Source: Anastatus disparis (taxonomy: Eukaryota > Arthropoda > Insecta > Hymenoptera > Eupelmidae). Taken from it: a DNA stretch of 64,000 nucleotides. The translations under genes and the position numbers were made by a program. The stretch is from assembly GCA_017163975.1 (NCBI GenBank), contig JAFFSR010000218.1:4901501-4965500 (forward strand). The letters run 5' to 3'. Below are positions 1 through 12,008 of this stretch, piece by piece (position 1 is the stretch's first letter; each line of letters opens with the position of its first letter). The notes beneath the pieces were generated by a model. That model did no database searches. It had not been told where the DNA came from and worked only from the letters and a program-made list of their open reading frames with translations.

Positions 1-831
1 TTAAATTGAAATCACCAGCAAAATTGCACTTATCATACATTTTTAATAAAATATACGGATATAGAGTTCATTTGGAAATTGGATTGTTTAAATCTAGCTA
101 AAAATACCGACTGTTTAAGGAATATGTTTAAAAAATTTTTTAATTTCCCAAGATATAATTTTTCTCTAACTACATCTGAGATACCAATTTTCTTTATCTG
201 TAAATGATACATTGCCTTTTTTAGCCAAAAATAAGATATCACCATATTTATCTCAACAAACGATATTAGACATTAATAAATAGCGTAAAAAAAAGTTAAA
301 AGGTTTAGTCTGTTTTCATTGAATGAAGCATGGGACAATTGTATGAAAATGATTAAATTAAAATATTAACAAAAAATGTATATGATTGAATTAAAATTAA
401 TTAATAAAAAAATTTGTTGTTAGTTTTGTAAATGCATGAGTATAAACATTAATAATTTATTAAATAATTCTATAGCTGCCAAATTAGTTAATTGTGTATT
501 TATTAACTATTAATACGACACATTTAAATAAGTAAATGGAAATTTTCATGTCTGCTAATATTTATAATATTGTTTATTACACTACTAGTTGTGTTTGGCA
601 ATCAATCACTATTCAATAAAATTTCAGACGAAAAAAATCAATATGAAATAAAAAATTAATATTATTATAAACACTGACAATTAATTTTTCTTTATATAAA
701 TTAATATAATTTACTAGTTGTTAAAAGAAGCAAGAAAATTTAATATAAATATTCTATTAGATTATAAAATCATATACTAGACATATTTAACTCCACCTAT
801 TTTCTTAGAAACAAGAAAATTTAATACAAAT
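1..831. other. AT-rich upstream flank of unit A, no gene seen
   Basis: This is the left part of the A copy of the segmental duplication; the same sequence recurs from 44,416. It is AT-rich with short homopolymers and no convincing reading frame. The only open frame (33-245, minus, 70 codons) lies in low-complexity sequence and looks like chance. I see no hairpin motif here. Confidence 0.6.
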
Positions 832-927
832 CCCTGGTAGAAATTTAACCATCCATTAGCCAACGGTTGGTTAATCTTTAATAAATTAACCAACCGTTGG
901 TTAATGTTGATTAAATTTCTACCAGGG
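832..927. mobile_element. Small palindromic element (MITE-like), unit A upstream
   Basis: This 96 bp near-perfect palindrome has ends CCCTGGTAGAAAT and ATTTCTACCAGGG and inner arms around CCAACGGTTGGTTAAT. Copies sit at the same place upstream of units C (34,223-34,317) and D (45,247-45,342), but not upstream of B or E. A related element at 57,171-57,327 has the same end sequence and TA on both sides, so this is probably a nonautonomous DNA transposon of a TA-targeting group. Confidence 0.7.
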
Positions 928-1009
928 TATTCCATTAAATAATGAAACCATAAATATAGATATATATTACTCCACCTATTTAAATTTTAATCCTCTGATC
1001 CTTTGCGTA

Positions 1010-1250
1010 AAATGGTTCGGATTTTAATGGTATTATAGCCAACTTTTATCCCTCATGCTATCAGTTTATGAATTCGACTTATTTTAAATGAAAGTGGAGT
1101 AACTATATTTTAATAGTCAATTCATTTAATGAAGGTAGGGTACCATGGCCAATTCAATGACCATGCACTTTGTTCCTTCAAAATGGATTAGTAAAGACTC
1201 AGGTATACAAAATTTGGAGTATATAAGGCGTCGAAAATGCAAGTTGAAAT
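1010..1250 (+). promoter_or_regulatory. TATA promoter of unit A
   Basis: TATATAAG at 1220-1227 lies in a block conserved in all five units. Upstream are conserved pieces such as ATGGTTCGGATTTTAATGG, the CAACTTTTATC box and a GAATTCGACTTATTT box. A start about 30 bp downstream falls at the TCACATCC initiator-like sequence near 1252. The ATG at 1237 then lies upstream of the likely start site and would not be in the RNA. Confidence 0.75.
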
Positions 1251-1946
1251 CACATCCATTCCAACTGCTGAAGATGTAGTACTGAGTAATACTAACATCT
1301 TTAGGCAACGGAGTTTTCAGTGTAATATTCTGAAGTAAGTAAAATCAATTATTTTGTAAAAAAAATTTCATTTTTGTTTGAAACAGAAGTTCAAAGTAAT
1401 GAAAATTAAGGAAATTCTGTATTTTTGTTGATTTATTTAAGTTGCTTTTAAGCAAAGTGAATAGAGCATTTATTTTAGTGTAATTATTAAAGAAAAATAG
1501 AATGCCATTTGTAAAAGTGTATTTTGTATTTTGCAGAATTTATGAGCCAAGGATGATTCCAACAAAAACACTTCATAATTCAACGCTTCGATGTTTAAAA
1601 TTTGGAAGCTACCGCTTGAATCTACGTTGATGTGAGTTCTTTAAGTGTATCATCATGGTGATGTGGATATTTTTAATAGCGCATATTGGCAGATTACGAT
1701 TATTTCTTCAATTTGGTTTTTAGACTGCAGGTATTTTTTTTTATCTTGTACTAAAAAAAAAAGATATTCATTCGTTTTCGGTTCGAATGGTATTGAACAT
1801 GTTCAATTTGTCACATAATACTTCGACGGATTGATTTTTTAATTCATTTACTGCAAACTAATATTTCTGGAGTATGTGTTTCAACTAGAAATTTTTATAT
1901 CTAATAAACACTTGCAATTGCAGGACGTTTATGGCTCCAAAGAGAA

Positions 1947-4900
1947 TCGACTCTAAATAGTCGACTGCTTCATGATTTTATTTTAGTCAGTAATTACATA
2001 TCGAAAATTTAGTTTGTTGTCACACCAAATTTTAAAGTTTCAATATTTTTGTGACTCACTTACTATTTTTCTTGAGTAAATGAGCATCATAACATTAGTT
2101 TTTCAAAATTTAGGCAATATTTATTTCATTTGCCTTGCGAGAAACTAATAATGCTTAAAAGAAAGTCGACATTAAAAGTTGCAGTTTAAAAAAACGGTTC
2201 CATATTGTGAAATCAAATATCATATCGATAACGGGCAAAATTTTTGTACGTGTTGAGTTGGCAATGACACATTTATTATTCTCTTTTTCTTGATTTGACA
2301 TATTCAAACAAATTCTAAAATTGTTAGAAAAGTGACGATAAATACTCGTATTTTTATTTTGAATCATCAATCATTTCACATTAAAATATGATATTTTTAT
2401 CAATTCATACTAAATTTTGACTTTAAAATATTCGAATAAGTAAAGTCGACGTTAAATAGTCGCACTATCTACTTGTGGTATTTTTATCGGTAATTGATGT
2501 AAAATTTACTTTTACATTTTCAGGTAGCATATGTTTATGACTACATTTTTCAATTTCTGTAGTTTACAAATAGTAAAATCGCCTTTCCAACAACAGATAT
2601 TCATCATCACATGGTTATTCTTATCAAAATAGGCTTTGGAACTGTTGTAAAAGTATTAATACCTTTGTGTCAAAGCGAAAATCGGATTCGAGGCAAATCA
2701 TATTTGAAGTGAATTCCCTTGATTATTTCCCGACGTTAAATAGTCGTATAATTTCATCAGTTAAATATTAACTTTCATCCGTCGATAACAAATAAAATCA
2801 AATAATTAAAACTATCTTCTTATTGTTTCAGTGAATCCGTAATAAATATCGACGTTAAATAGTCGTAAACAGTATATCGAAAATAAGGCATATTCAATGT
2901 TAAATGAAGTGTATGAGAAAGTTCTTCACTTGAAAGTTAAGAGAAATGGATAAAGACGACGTTAAAGAGTCGCAACTTTAATGATTTGTGTCACCGAGCA
3001 TAATTCTGAAACATTTCATACGTTTTTTAAGTGTTAAAAATGGAATTTTAATATTATCCTTTGACATTTTCCGAAATTGTTGTTTGATAAGATATTATTA
3101 ATCAATTTATTAATGAATTTGTCAGAAAATTATTTCATCTAAAAAAGACGACGTTAAATAGTCGCAGCATCAATGATTTATGCTATTATGAATAGATGAT
3201 GAAACACTTCTTGTGTTTTTTAGATTATTTTCATTAATCGCGTCAAGAAAAAAAAGTCGCAGATTCAACTCAAAATATCGATTATTTCGCATTCAAGTAT
3301 AACATTTTATTGTCGTATCTGAATTTTGATTTCAAAACGAATAAATTTATTGTTCACGGATAAAAGACAATCCATAAGTATCGATAGACTTTTGAAATAG
3401 TTAATAATGATAAATTCTTAATGACTCTTTGTTTCATGTTTTCAAAAAACAATACTTTGTCACGTATCAAATCGGGGTCTTAATTATTTTTGAATGAAGA
3501 ATTATTTCTCATTTTGCATATGCTTTTCTTAGATAAATTTATGACTGATACTCTGAGAAGCACTGTAAAATTTTTATGTAAGTATTCATAATTAACGTAC
3601 TTAGGTAAAATCTGTCTTTACGAAAAGTCGACGTTAAATAGTCGTTGTATTAATGAAACTTGGTACTCTGCACAAATGATTTTCCTCATTCACAGCACTA
3701 AAAATTTTTTCTAACATTGTAAAGTCGCAAATTCAACTCATAATATCGAATGTTTCGCATTCAAGTATAGTTGGTTGTTGATGAGCAATCGTTCATACAA
3801 TGTTCGTTATTACTGAAATAAAAAATCAAGTCGGCGTTAAATAGTCGCATAATTCAATCAGTAATCTTCATCAGTATTGATGTAAAATTGAATTTTATAG
3901 TTTGTTGAGAATCGTTTTTAAAATATTAAGACCCAATTTTAAATATCTACTTTCTGATTGTCTATCAAAAACATTGCATTTGTAATGATTGTTTGAAAAA
4001 TCGACGTTAAATAGTCGTATTATCAACCTAATCTAATTCCATCTGAATCTAAAAGTCAAATTATGTATAAATTCAAAATATTTAGAGAGATGGTGCCATA
4101 AAAATCAAGTCTGTTAAACAGCTGCACATCTGAATCGAATTTCGACGTTAAATAGTCGAACGATCTAATCAATAATAAATTATTATTCTTATTATTGTGA
4201 AATTGATATTTGTGGCTCGGTGAAAACAGTTTAAAACTTTCTTGAACAAGATTAAAGGTAAGAAGTAACTTTATTTAGATCGATATATGAATTGGCGCAT
4301 TATTGTTACACTTTCATTTTTATTGGGCATCAAACTTTTGTTCAAGTGCATTCTCTAATTTTAAATCCATACCGTTGCTTTGATCATAAAGGTGATGAAT
4401 TTATTGAAAGATCATTTTTTAATTCAATATTTCATTGAATCATCATCTCAAGTTATTATCAAGCATATAACATTTATTAGGTTTCATGTATTTGTTTACC
4501 TTTAAATGGAAAGTCGGCGTTAAACAGTCGCAGTCTTTATTAAAATTCGCAATTATTGCAAATAAAAGTTTATGCTTTCGGTAACTCACTCGGAATAATC
4601 AAGAAACTGGTACTTTTGGAATTTACATCTAACTTTCTGTAACAACTTAGACGTAGATTTAATCAAATTATGAATCCTGCCAGAATACGATTTATTTTGG
4701 AACGAAATAATACCAAATTACTACACGCAAATTCACTTAAATATTTTAAGTAGAAATCGACGTTAAATAGTCGAGCATAATGTAATTGGAATTTAGAGAA
4801 CCTGGATACTAACGAAAAATCCTTTTAAAAATAGCAAAACATTATTAAATGCGAATCTCACGAATCTTTTACAAACATCGGAAATTAGTCAAATCGAATA

Positions 4901-7900
4901 TTCATTTGTTTCGTTTTTTGGATTTTACATATTTTTCTGATGAATTTACAGTTTCGCACGGGAAAAGTTAGGTGTCATTATCTTAATAAGACAATTTCTC
5001 CATTTGTTTTAACAAGAAACTAGCTTTTTTAGAAATACGACGCTAAATAGTCGTAACTTGAATGAGCTACTTTAATTTTTGCAGCTTTAATTAACAATAT
5101 TAATTATTAAGCATTAAGGTACTTCAATTTCACGCTTTTATACCTCGATCACGATAAAATAAATTTATAATTCTTTTTCGTGTTCCATCAATTTACTAGT
5201 AATTTAAATGTTAATGCGTCTTATTTCTCGTTAATGTTTAGTTAAATAATTACATTTTTAAGATATGAAATCAGTCAAATTTTTCAAGAAATCTGACCAT
5301 TTTGGCATAGTGTTATTATCTTTGTTAGCTTTCAATTGATACACTTTTAGAACTACAATAATACACAATTTTGCCAATGTGTTTGATTATAAGACAATAA
5401 AAAAATTTATTTTCAAAGACTTTTGAAAATGAAGGAAATCGTGAGCTTGTCAAATTATATATTCTTGGTTCTTGTTGTTGTCTCATGCTTTGACTTAAAT
5501 ATAATCAAGTTTTTAGAAACGAGTTTGTAAGAGAGTAGATTTGGCGTTAAATAGTCAAACAATTGGAGTTGCGAACTTGAGAAATATTTTTCAAAAAATC
5601 ACATCGAAAATAAGTCAAACAGATGAATAATAAGTAAATAAGTGACAAGTTGTTACAGAAGAATCGACGTTAAATAGTCGTAGCATCTAGTTTTTTAATC
5701 GGTCATCTCAGATCAAAGTCTATAAGTCCATTTCATTCTTTGATCTAAAATACATGCATTTTGTGGTTAAATTTTAAAAAATCACAATTAACATACTTTA
5801 GGATAAAATCAGGTTATCGATGACAAATGATTTTATTTATATCGGAAAACTTTAATATTTCTGTATAATTCAATGTCTTGGTTTTTGTATGATGAAAATT
5901 CGACGTTAAATAGTCGCGTTACATTTTTCATTTAAAATTTCAAAATTTCATGAAAGAGTATCTTCTTCGAAAAGGCAACTTTTATCTATATTCGGAAATA
6001 TCGGCACATTTTATTTAATATGTCTTTTTTTTATTGCTCTGGCTAATGTTTTACCGCAAATTTTATTTTATTAAATGGTCGACGTTAAATAGTCGCATTT
6101 TAATTCAATTATATAACTTATTACTTGGTTCAATATTTTTATTCGTTTTTAAGGTTTTTTGTTTTAAAATGAATACTGTTTTATTTAAAAAAAAATATTG
6201 ACGAATAAGTTCAAGTATAATAATGGGAATAATTTTTATTTACATATATTTTAAGGTATGAATTTCACAAATCCTTAGAATATACGCATGGAAAATCCAA
6301 TATTTATATTTAATTTCAGTCGTTTAATATTCTACAATAAATACATTTGTGGTTATATTTTAAAAAATGACAATGAACATATTTTAGGATAAAATCAGGT
6401 TATCGATGACAAATGATTTTATTTATATCGGAAAACTTTAATATTTCTGTATAATTCAATGTCTTGGTTTTTGTATGATGAAAATTCGACGTTAAATAGT
6501 CGCGTTACATTTTTCATTTAAAATTTCAAAATTTCATGAAAGAGTATCTTCTTCGAAAAGGCAACTTTTATCTATATACAATAAATACATTTGTGGTTAT
6601 ATTTTAAAAAATGACAATGAACATATTTTAGGATAAAATCAGGTTATCGATGACAAATGATTTTATTTATATCGGAAAACTTTAATACTTCTGTATAATT
6701 TAATGTCATAGTTTTTGTATGATGAAAATTCGACGTTAAATAGTCGCGTTACATTTTTTTTAAAATTTCAAAATTTCATGAAAGAGTATCTTCTTCGAAA
6801 AGGCAACTTTTATCTATATACAATAAATACATTTGTGGTTATATTTTAAAAAATGACAATGAACATATTTTAGGATAAAATCAGGTTATCGATGACAAAT
6901 GATTTTATTTATATCGGAAAACTTTAATATTTCTGTATAATTTAATGTCATAGTTTTTGTATGATGAAAATTCGACGTTAAATAGTCGCGTTACATTTTT
7001 CATTTAAAATTTCAAAATTTCATGAAAGAGTATCTTCTTCGAAAAGGCAACTTTTATCTATATACAATAAATACATTTGTGGTTATATTTTAAAAAATGA
7101 CAATGAACATATTTTAGGATAAAATCAGGTTATCGATGACAAATGATTTTATTTATATCGGAAAACTTTAATATTTCTGTATAATTTAATGTCATAGTTT
7201 TTGTATGATGAAAATTCGACGTTAAATAGTCGCGTTACATTTTTCATTTAAAATTTCAAAATTTCATGAAAGAGTATCTTCTTCGAAAAGGCAACTTTTA
7301 TCTATATTCGGAAATATCAGCACATTTTATTTAATATGTCTTTTTTTTATTGCTCTGGCTAATGTTTTACCGCAAATTTTATTTTATTAAATGGTCGACG
7401 TTAAATAGTCGCATTTTAATTCAATTATATAACTTATTACTTGGTTCAATATTTTTATTCGTTTTGAAGGTTTTTTGTTTTAAAATGAATACTGTTTTAT
7501 TTAAAAAAAAATATTGACGAATAAGTTCAAGTATAATAATGGGAATAATTTTTATTTACATATATTTTAAGGTATGAATTTCACAAATCCTTAGAATATA
7601 CGCATGGAAAATCCAATATTTATATTCAGTTTCTTGTCACACTAATCATTAATAGTTTATCATTTTCGAAGGAATTTTATAAGCTTAGATTTTGAAAATT
7701 CAGGCAATTTTTTTTATTTGCCTTACGTAGAAACTAATTTTCGGAAGAAGTAAGTCGACATTAAATAGTCGCATTTTCGAAAAGGGGGTCTATTATTGTG
7801 AAATAAATATTTCAATTATACATCAGCATATCGATAATAAGCAAATGTTGTATACATGTGAATGGACAATGGTAAATTTGTAATTGCTTATTGTAATTTT

Positions 7901-9680
7901 TATTCAATTTAAAAGAAAAACTTGTATTGTTAAAAATCTCATTTCTATAAACACCAAGTCGACGTTAAATAGTCGCAACTTGAATGAGCTTCTTAACTTT
8001 ATGCAGTTTCAATTAACGATGCTAGTTATTTTGCATTGAGGTACTTCAATTTCACATATATATCCTGATTATGATAAATAAATTTATCATTGTATCTTGT
8101 ATTTCATTAATTAAAACGTAATTTAAACGTAAATGCACATAGTTTCTCGTTCATGTTTAGTTAAATAATTAAATTATCCTGATTAATCTTGATGACTCTT
8201 TGAAGATACATCGACGTTAAATAGTCGAGCTTTTCAAGATATGAGTTTGGTTAACTTTTCACACAATCTAACAATTTTGGCATGATATTATTATCTTTGA
8301 TAACTTTGGATTGATGCACTTTTAGAGTTATGACGATAAAAAATTTCGCCAATGTATTTTATTATATCCACATAAAAATCGTGAATTTGTCAAATTAAAT
8401 TTTCATTGTTCTTGTTTTTTATATTTCTTCTGACTTGATAATTTTATTTTGAAGCAAAATCGACGCTAAATAGTCGAATGTTTCGAGACTTGAATATAAT
8501 AAAGTTTTGAGAAAAGATAAATAGGAAACGTTTTAATTTGAACACACGCAATTATTGAGTTGGCGTTAAATAGCCAAATATTTGGAATTGTCAATTTCAC
8601 GGGTCTTCATAAAAACGACATCGAAAATCTGTCAAACTGATAAATATCATTTGATTATCGATATTTTGCTTCAGAAAAATCGACGTTAAAAGTCGAAACT
8701 TTTAAGATTTCAATGTAATTAGATCATTGTATAAATAATTGGAAACGCGTCGATTTGCATATATGTTAATACTGATGTGAATTCGGCCGATCATTTGGAG
8801 TTGTCAAATTCATGAATCTTTCCAAAAAAAACCACATAGAAGGGAAGTCTTACTGAAATACTGAATAATATACTTGAAAAAAACGACGATAGATAGTCGA
8901 ATATTTCAAGACATGAATTTATTGTTTGGCGTTACCAAATCTTGAGTACTAAATAAATAAAACTGATTGTCTAAATTTGTACTTAAACTACATAATATGA
9001 CTTCTATGAAGATAAGACAGTATCCCTTTATTTGAATTATCAAGAAACAAGTGTTTCAATAACCATATCGACAAAGGTGTCGTCTTTTATTTATGTCCAT
9101 TGTATTTGACACACATTTTATATTTGTTTGGTAATCAGTCGAGCTAATTAAAAAAAAATCGACGTTAAATAGTCGAAGCTTCCATTTTTTAATCTGATTA
9201 TTTTATACCAAATCCTAATATTTTATTTTAATCTTAGTGTGAATTAAAATAAATTTGCTTGTAGTTGAATTTAAAAAAATTACAATCAACATATCTTAAC
9301 ATACAATCATGTCATCAATGACAAACAATTGTATTTATGTCGGAAAAATTTAATATTTCTACATAAATCAAGATCATAGTGGTTACGCCTTAACTTGAGA
9401 TTCCAGTGCAATATATTCTGACGATAAAAAATTGACGTTAAATAGTCGCAAATTTTTTCATCGCCTATGACTTATCATTCATTATTCTATTTTATAAAAA
9501 TAACACTTGTTTGATTAATTAATTTAAATAATCGAATAGTGTACTGATTTTTTATGACGAAAAAGAAGTCATTGTTAAAAATCAACGTAATCGAACTGCA
9601 GTCAATCTCAGAAATAATTAATTATTAATTTTATTTTAATGTTCATGCTTATATGAGAATCGACGTTAAATAGTCGAATC
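1947..9680 (+). repeat. Hairpin-motif array A (32 hand-counted copies)
   Basis: The core motif is TCGAC-GTTAAATA-GTCGA, a 4-6 bp stem with an 8-nt loop. Hand-read left-arm starts: 1947, 2446, 2730, 2849, 2956, 3148, 3628, 3831, 4001, 4142, 4514, 4757, 5037, 5540, 5664, 5900, 6079, 6486, 6730, 6972, 7216, 7395, 7755, 7959, 8211, 8460, 8560, 8680, 8883, 9159, 9433, 9660. All are in plus orientation and the spacers are AT-rich. Arm variants keep pairing: TTGGC/GCCAA at 8560 and TTTGGC/GTCAAA at 5540 (one G.U). A degenerate copy at about 2164 and a shortened TTTGG/CCAAA copy near 8932 were not counted. Confidence 0.93.
5860..7620 (+). repeat. Recent tandem amplification inside array A
   Basis: Two kinds of unit alternate here. 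Type a contains GAAAATTCGACG (5900, 6486, 6730, 6972, 7216). Type b contains AATGGTCGACG (6079, 7395). The order is a-b-a-a-a-a-b, with a period of about 242-245 bp in the a-a run. The repeats are almost identical, so the expansion is recent. The homologous stretch of D has the order a-b-a-b-a-b. Confidence 0.92.
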
Positions 9681-9904
9681 GTATACCGATTGTTTATGAC
9701 AAAAACGAATTAATTGTTTATAATTAATCTGATCGAACCGCACATGAAAATTGCATTCGCCGATTTGTCAGAAGAGCATTAACAAATGCTGTGAAATGAA
9801 ACTGTACGAATATTTTCAATTCAAATTTGTATTTTCATTTCGATGTGATTGATTAATGTATATGTATATTTGTGTAAATAGATTTTTGTAATACAATATA
9901 TATT

Positions 9905-9940
9905 TATAAAATAAATAAAAATTATTTAACAATAAACAAA
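9905..9940 (+). terminator. Polyadenylation signals of unit A
   Basis: Overlapping AATAAA hexamers lie at 9910-9915 and 9914-9919, with another at 9931-9936, followed by a T-rich tract after ACATGTTTCACC. The same arrangement follows the arrays of C (42,676) and D (54,114), and hairpins stop before it each time. This supports a common 3' end. Confidence 0.65.
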
Positions 9941-11385
9941 ACATGTTTCACCTTTACCCAAATATCATTTTCCTAAAAAGATAAATTGAAATTTTGATTA
10001 GGGCATCAAAAATCCTTATTTGTTTTGAAAAACCAACCATAGTTTTAAATAAACTTTTACATTAATTTTTACAATACTAAATAATGAAAAAATATCATGA
10101 GAATGTTCATATTTTGTCTTATAAAAATAAATTCATATTAATAAACTGATGAAAAAAATTCATACTGTGCTTCAATTTTTATTTTATAAAGTCAAAATGG
10201 ATTCATTTTTTTATATTTTTTATTCATGAAATAGTATTAAAACAACAAAAGAAAAGAGTTCAAAATATATTAATCAAATGAAATTTTTTTAAAAAATAAA
10301 GAAAAATTGCATTTGAACTTTTTACATATTTATTGAAAAAATTTAACATTCAAGATTTTTTTTTTATCATTCAATGATTAATATAGATTGTTACAGTAAT
10401 CGTTGACATAATATCAAGCTTTAAGAACGAGCTTCATAAAATTTTTTCATTTTATATGATAGATGAAAATCAAACTTGTAAGGATAGTGTTTCTCTTTCG
10501 GTTCACCGATTTTGCTCAGATTTTGTATTCTGGATCTAAAATTATGAAGAAATTCAAAATTTCAAGCCTTAATCCTCAATATTTCCCTAATTACAGGCAA
10601 TCACAGAAAGTTACTAAAAAGTTACTAGTTAGTATTATTTTCGAATGTTTTTGAGAAGCGTTAGCATTAATAGCTAACGCTTAAAACTTTTTTAAAATTA
10701 AAGTTGAGCTTAAATTCATTCGAAATAGTAGTTACAGCATATAAAAATATTACTTTTTTTTCTAATTACAGCATAATAAAGATTATCTTAATTCAGAGAT
10801 TTCCTTTAAATTTCATATTAACCAAGAAAGTATGTATCTAGTGGTAGAAAGACTATACCAGTTTTAATTGATATGAATCGCAGTCACGATTAAATATTCT
10901 TGAATTATATTTTGAAAGAAGTGTATAGAAATATAATTGTAATAATCTTAGCTTGATTCGGCGTAGTAGATATAGGGCGAGTACAGTCAGACGATAAAAT
11001 AAATACACTTGGTTTGATATTTTAATTAGAGAAATCTTTATTTGATACTTTGAATAATATTTTATAATAGACTGAATATGGTTATTACGTAATCTCTATA
11101 GTGAGGATAATTGCATAGCGCCAATAATTTAAAGTGCTGAGAAATTCTGTATAGTCGTATCTTTTTGAGTGATTTTTAAAGTGTGAGGATGATCCCGTTC
11201 TTCATCAGTATTTATAGTAATTATTCATATTTATTATTAAATTATTAAGATTTCTTTAAATTGACACATAAAATTTATTAGTAAGTATTTTTACAGAGTT
11301 TTATAATTTTGTTCGTATAATCGTTACTATTGACCAATACTAATTTTAAATTTCTTTTACTGTTCTATTTTTTTTGTTTAGCTTA
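9941..11385. other. AT-rich flank downstream of unit A
   Basis: No convincing gene. A 63-codon open frame at 10,463-10,654 is duplicated in the D copy only because the DNA is. A 10 bp perfect stem with a 7-nt ATTAATA loop lies at 10,656-10,682. No array hairpins occur here. The stretch ends exactly at the left end of the DNA transposon. Confidence 0.55.
10656..10682. other. Perfect 10 bp hairpin
   Basis: AAGCGTTAGC and GCTAACGCTT enclose the loop ATTAATA. An identical copy lies at 55,937-55,963 in the duplicate. It resembles the array hairpins only in being short and AT-looped; stem and loop differ. Role unknown. Confidence 0.6.
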
Positions 11386-11835
11386 GAGTCAGGCTATCTG
11401 ATACGGGCCACTAAAAACCCACCATACAAAATTAATACTGTTTTTTGCAAATTGTTAAAGTTTTATATGTTAAAAATAATGTCCTGAAGTAATTTTTGAA
11501 AATTTTCATTTTTCCAAAAGTTTTTAGCAAACTAACCTCTAAGCACTTTTTTTTTCGAAACGCGATTAATTAGAAACTATCAGATAAAAGTTAACGAAAT
11601 TTTATTTACAAATTCAAAAATAGTTAAAGAATCGAATAGAGTATAAAAAGATTGAAAAAAATATTAATTATTAATAAAAAATTAGCCATGCAATAAATAA
11701 ATGAAAATTTATGACACTTCTCGTAGGGCTAAGAAATTTTTTTTCTTTAATCATTTATTCCTTAGACTTTCTCTTATTCATAATTGCAATAAAATTTGGG
11801 GGATCTCTTTTAGGAAAAGATTTACAAATTTTTTA
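11386..11835. repeat. Left terminal inverted repeat of the DNA transposon
   Basis: It is the inverted copy of 14,421-14,865 with scattered mismatches and small indels. It contains the CCACTAAAAACCCACC block near the tip and GACACTTCTCGTAGGGCTA further in. The length is unusual for a short-ended DNA element. Confidence 0.88.
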
Positions 11836-12008
11836 AATCTGCGGTGTGAATGTTTAACGCATCAAAGATGGCGGCGCACGTTCTAGTACTTTACCGTTGT
11901 ATGGATCCTTATGCATCACGCCTTTTCTTCTTTGAAAAATAAGTTAAATAAATCGTAAGTCTGTTGTTCCTAGAATACTATACTATTTATTGTAGAATTA
12001 AAGTTCAA

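Larger units (their letters stand above)
1250..9940 (+). ncRNA. Unit A: candidate long noncoding RNA with hairpin array
   Basis: This looks like an RNA polymerase II transcript. Exon 1 runs from about 1250 to 1334 and is followed by GTAAGT. Intron 1 is 1335-1536 and ends TTTTGCAG. Exon 2 is 1537-1631, followed by GTGAGT. A possible exon 3 starts at 1924 after CAATTGCAG and would hold the whole array. AATAAA signals lie at 9910-9936. No reading frame crosses the unit. Exon 2 has only a 25-codon frame from ATGATTCC, which is not kept in all copies, whereas promoter, splice sites and hairpins are kept in all five units. I infer a spliced, polyadenylated RNA of about 8 kb. Function unknown; I do not recognise the family. 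Transcription is inferred from signals only. Confidence 0.72.
1..11385. repeat. Segmental duplication, copy 1 (contains unit A)
   Basis: This block matches 44,416-56,665 nearly base for base. It starts before the window edge and stops at 11,385, one base before the DNA transposon. The offset is 44,415 at the left end and about 44,204 after the hairpin array, because the two copies hold different numbers of internal array units. It becomes 45,281 after the solo LTR found only in copy 2. By eye, mismatches are tens to a hundred bases apart, so the duplication is recent or the copies are being homogenised. Confidence 0.93.

Noticed and set aside
1126..1308. 60-codon minus-strand frame across the promoter and exon 1 (also at 45,541)
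   Set aside because: It is antisense to the conserved promoter and exon, its conservation is explained by them, and it is not open in B.
9062..9080. CGACAAAGGTGTCG hairpin
   Set aside because: It has a different loop and lies between regular copies; probably chance, though duplicated in D.
1947..9680. CRISPR array
   Set aside because: The repeat core is only about 16-18 bp, spacers are irregular (about 45-500 bp) and related between units, no cas genes are present, and the context is eukaryotic with introns and TATA boxes.
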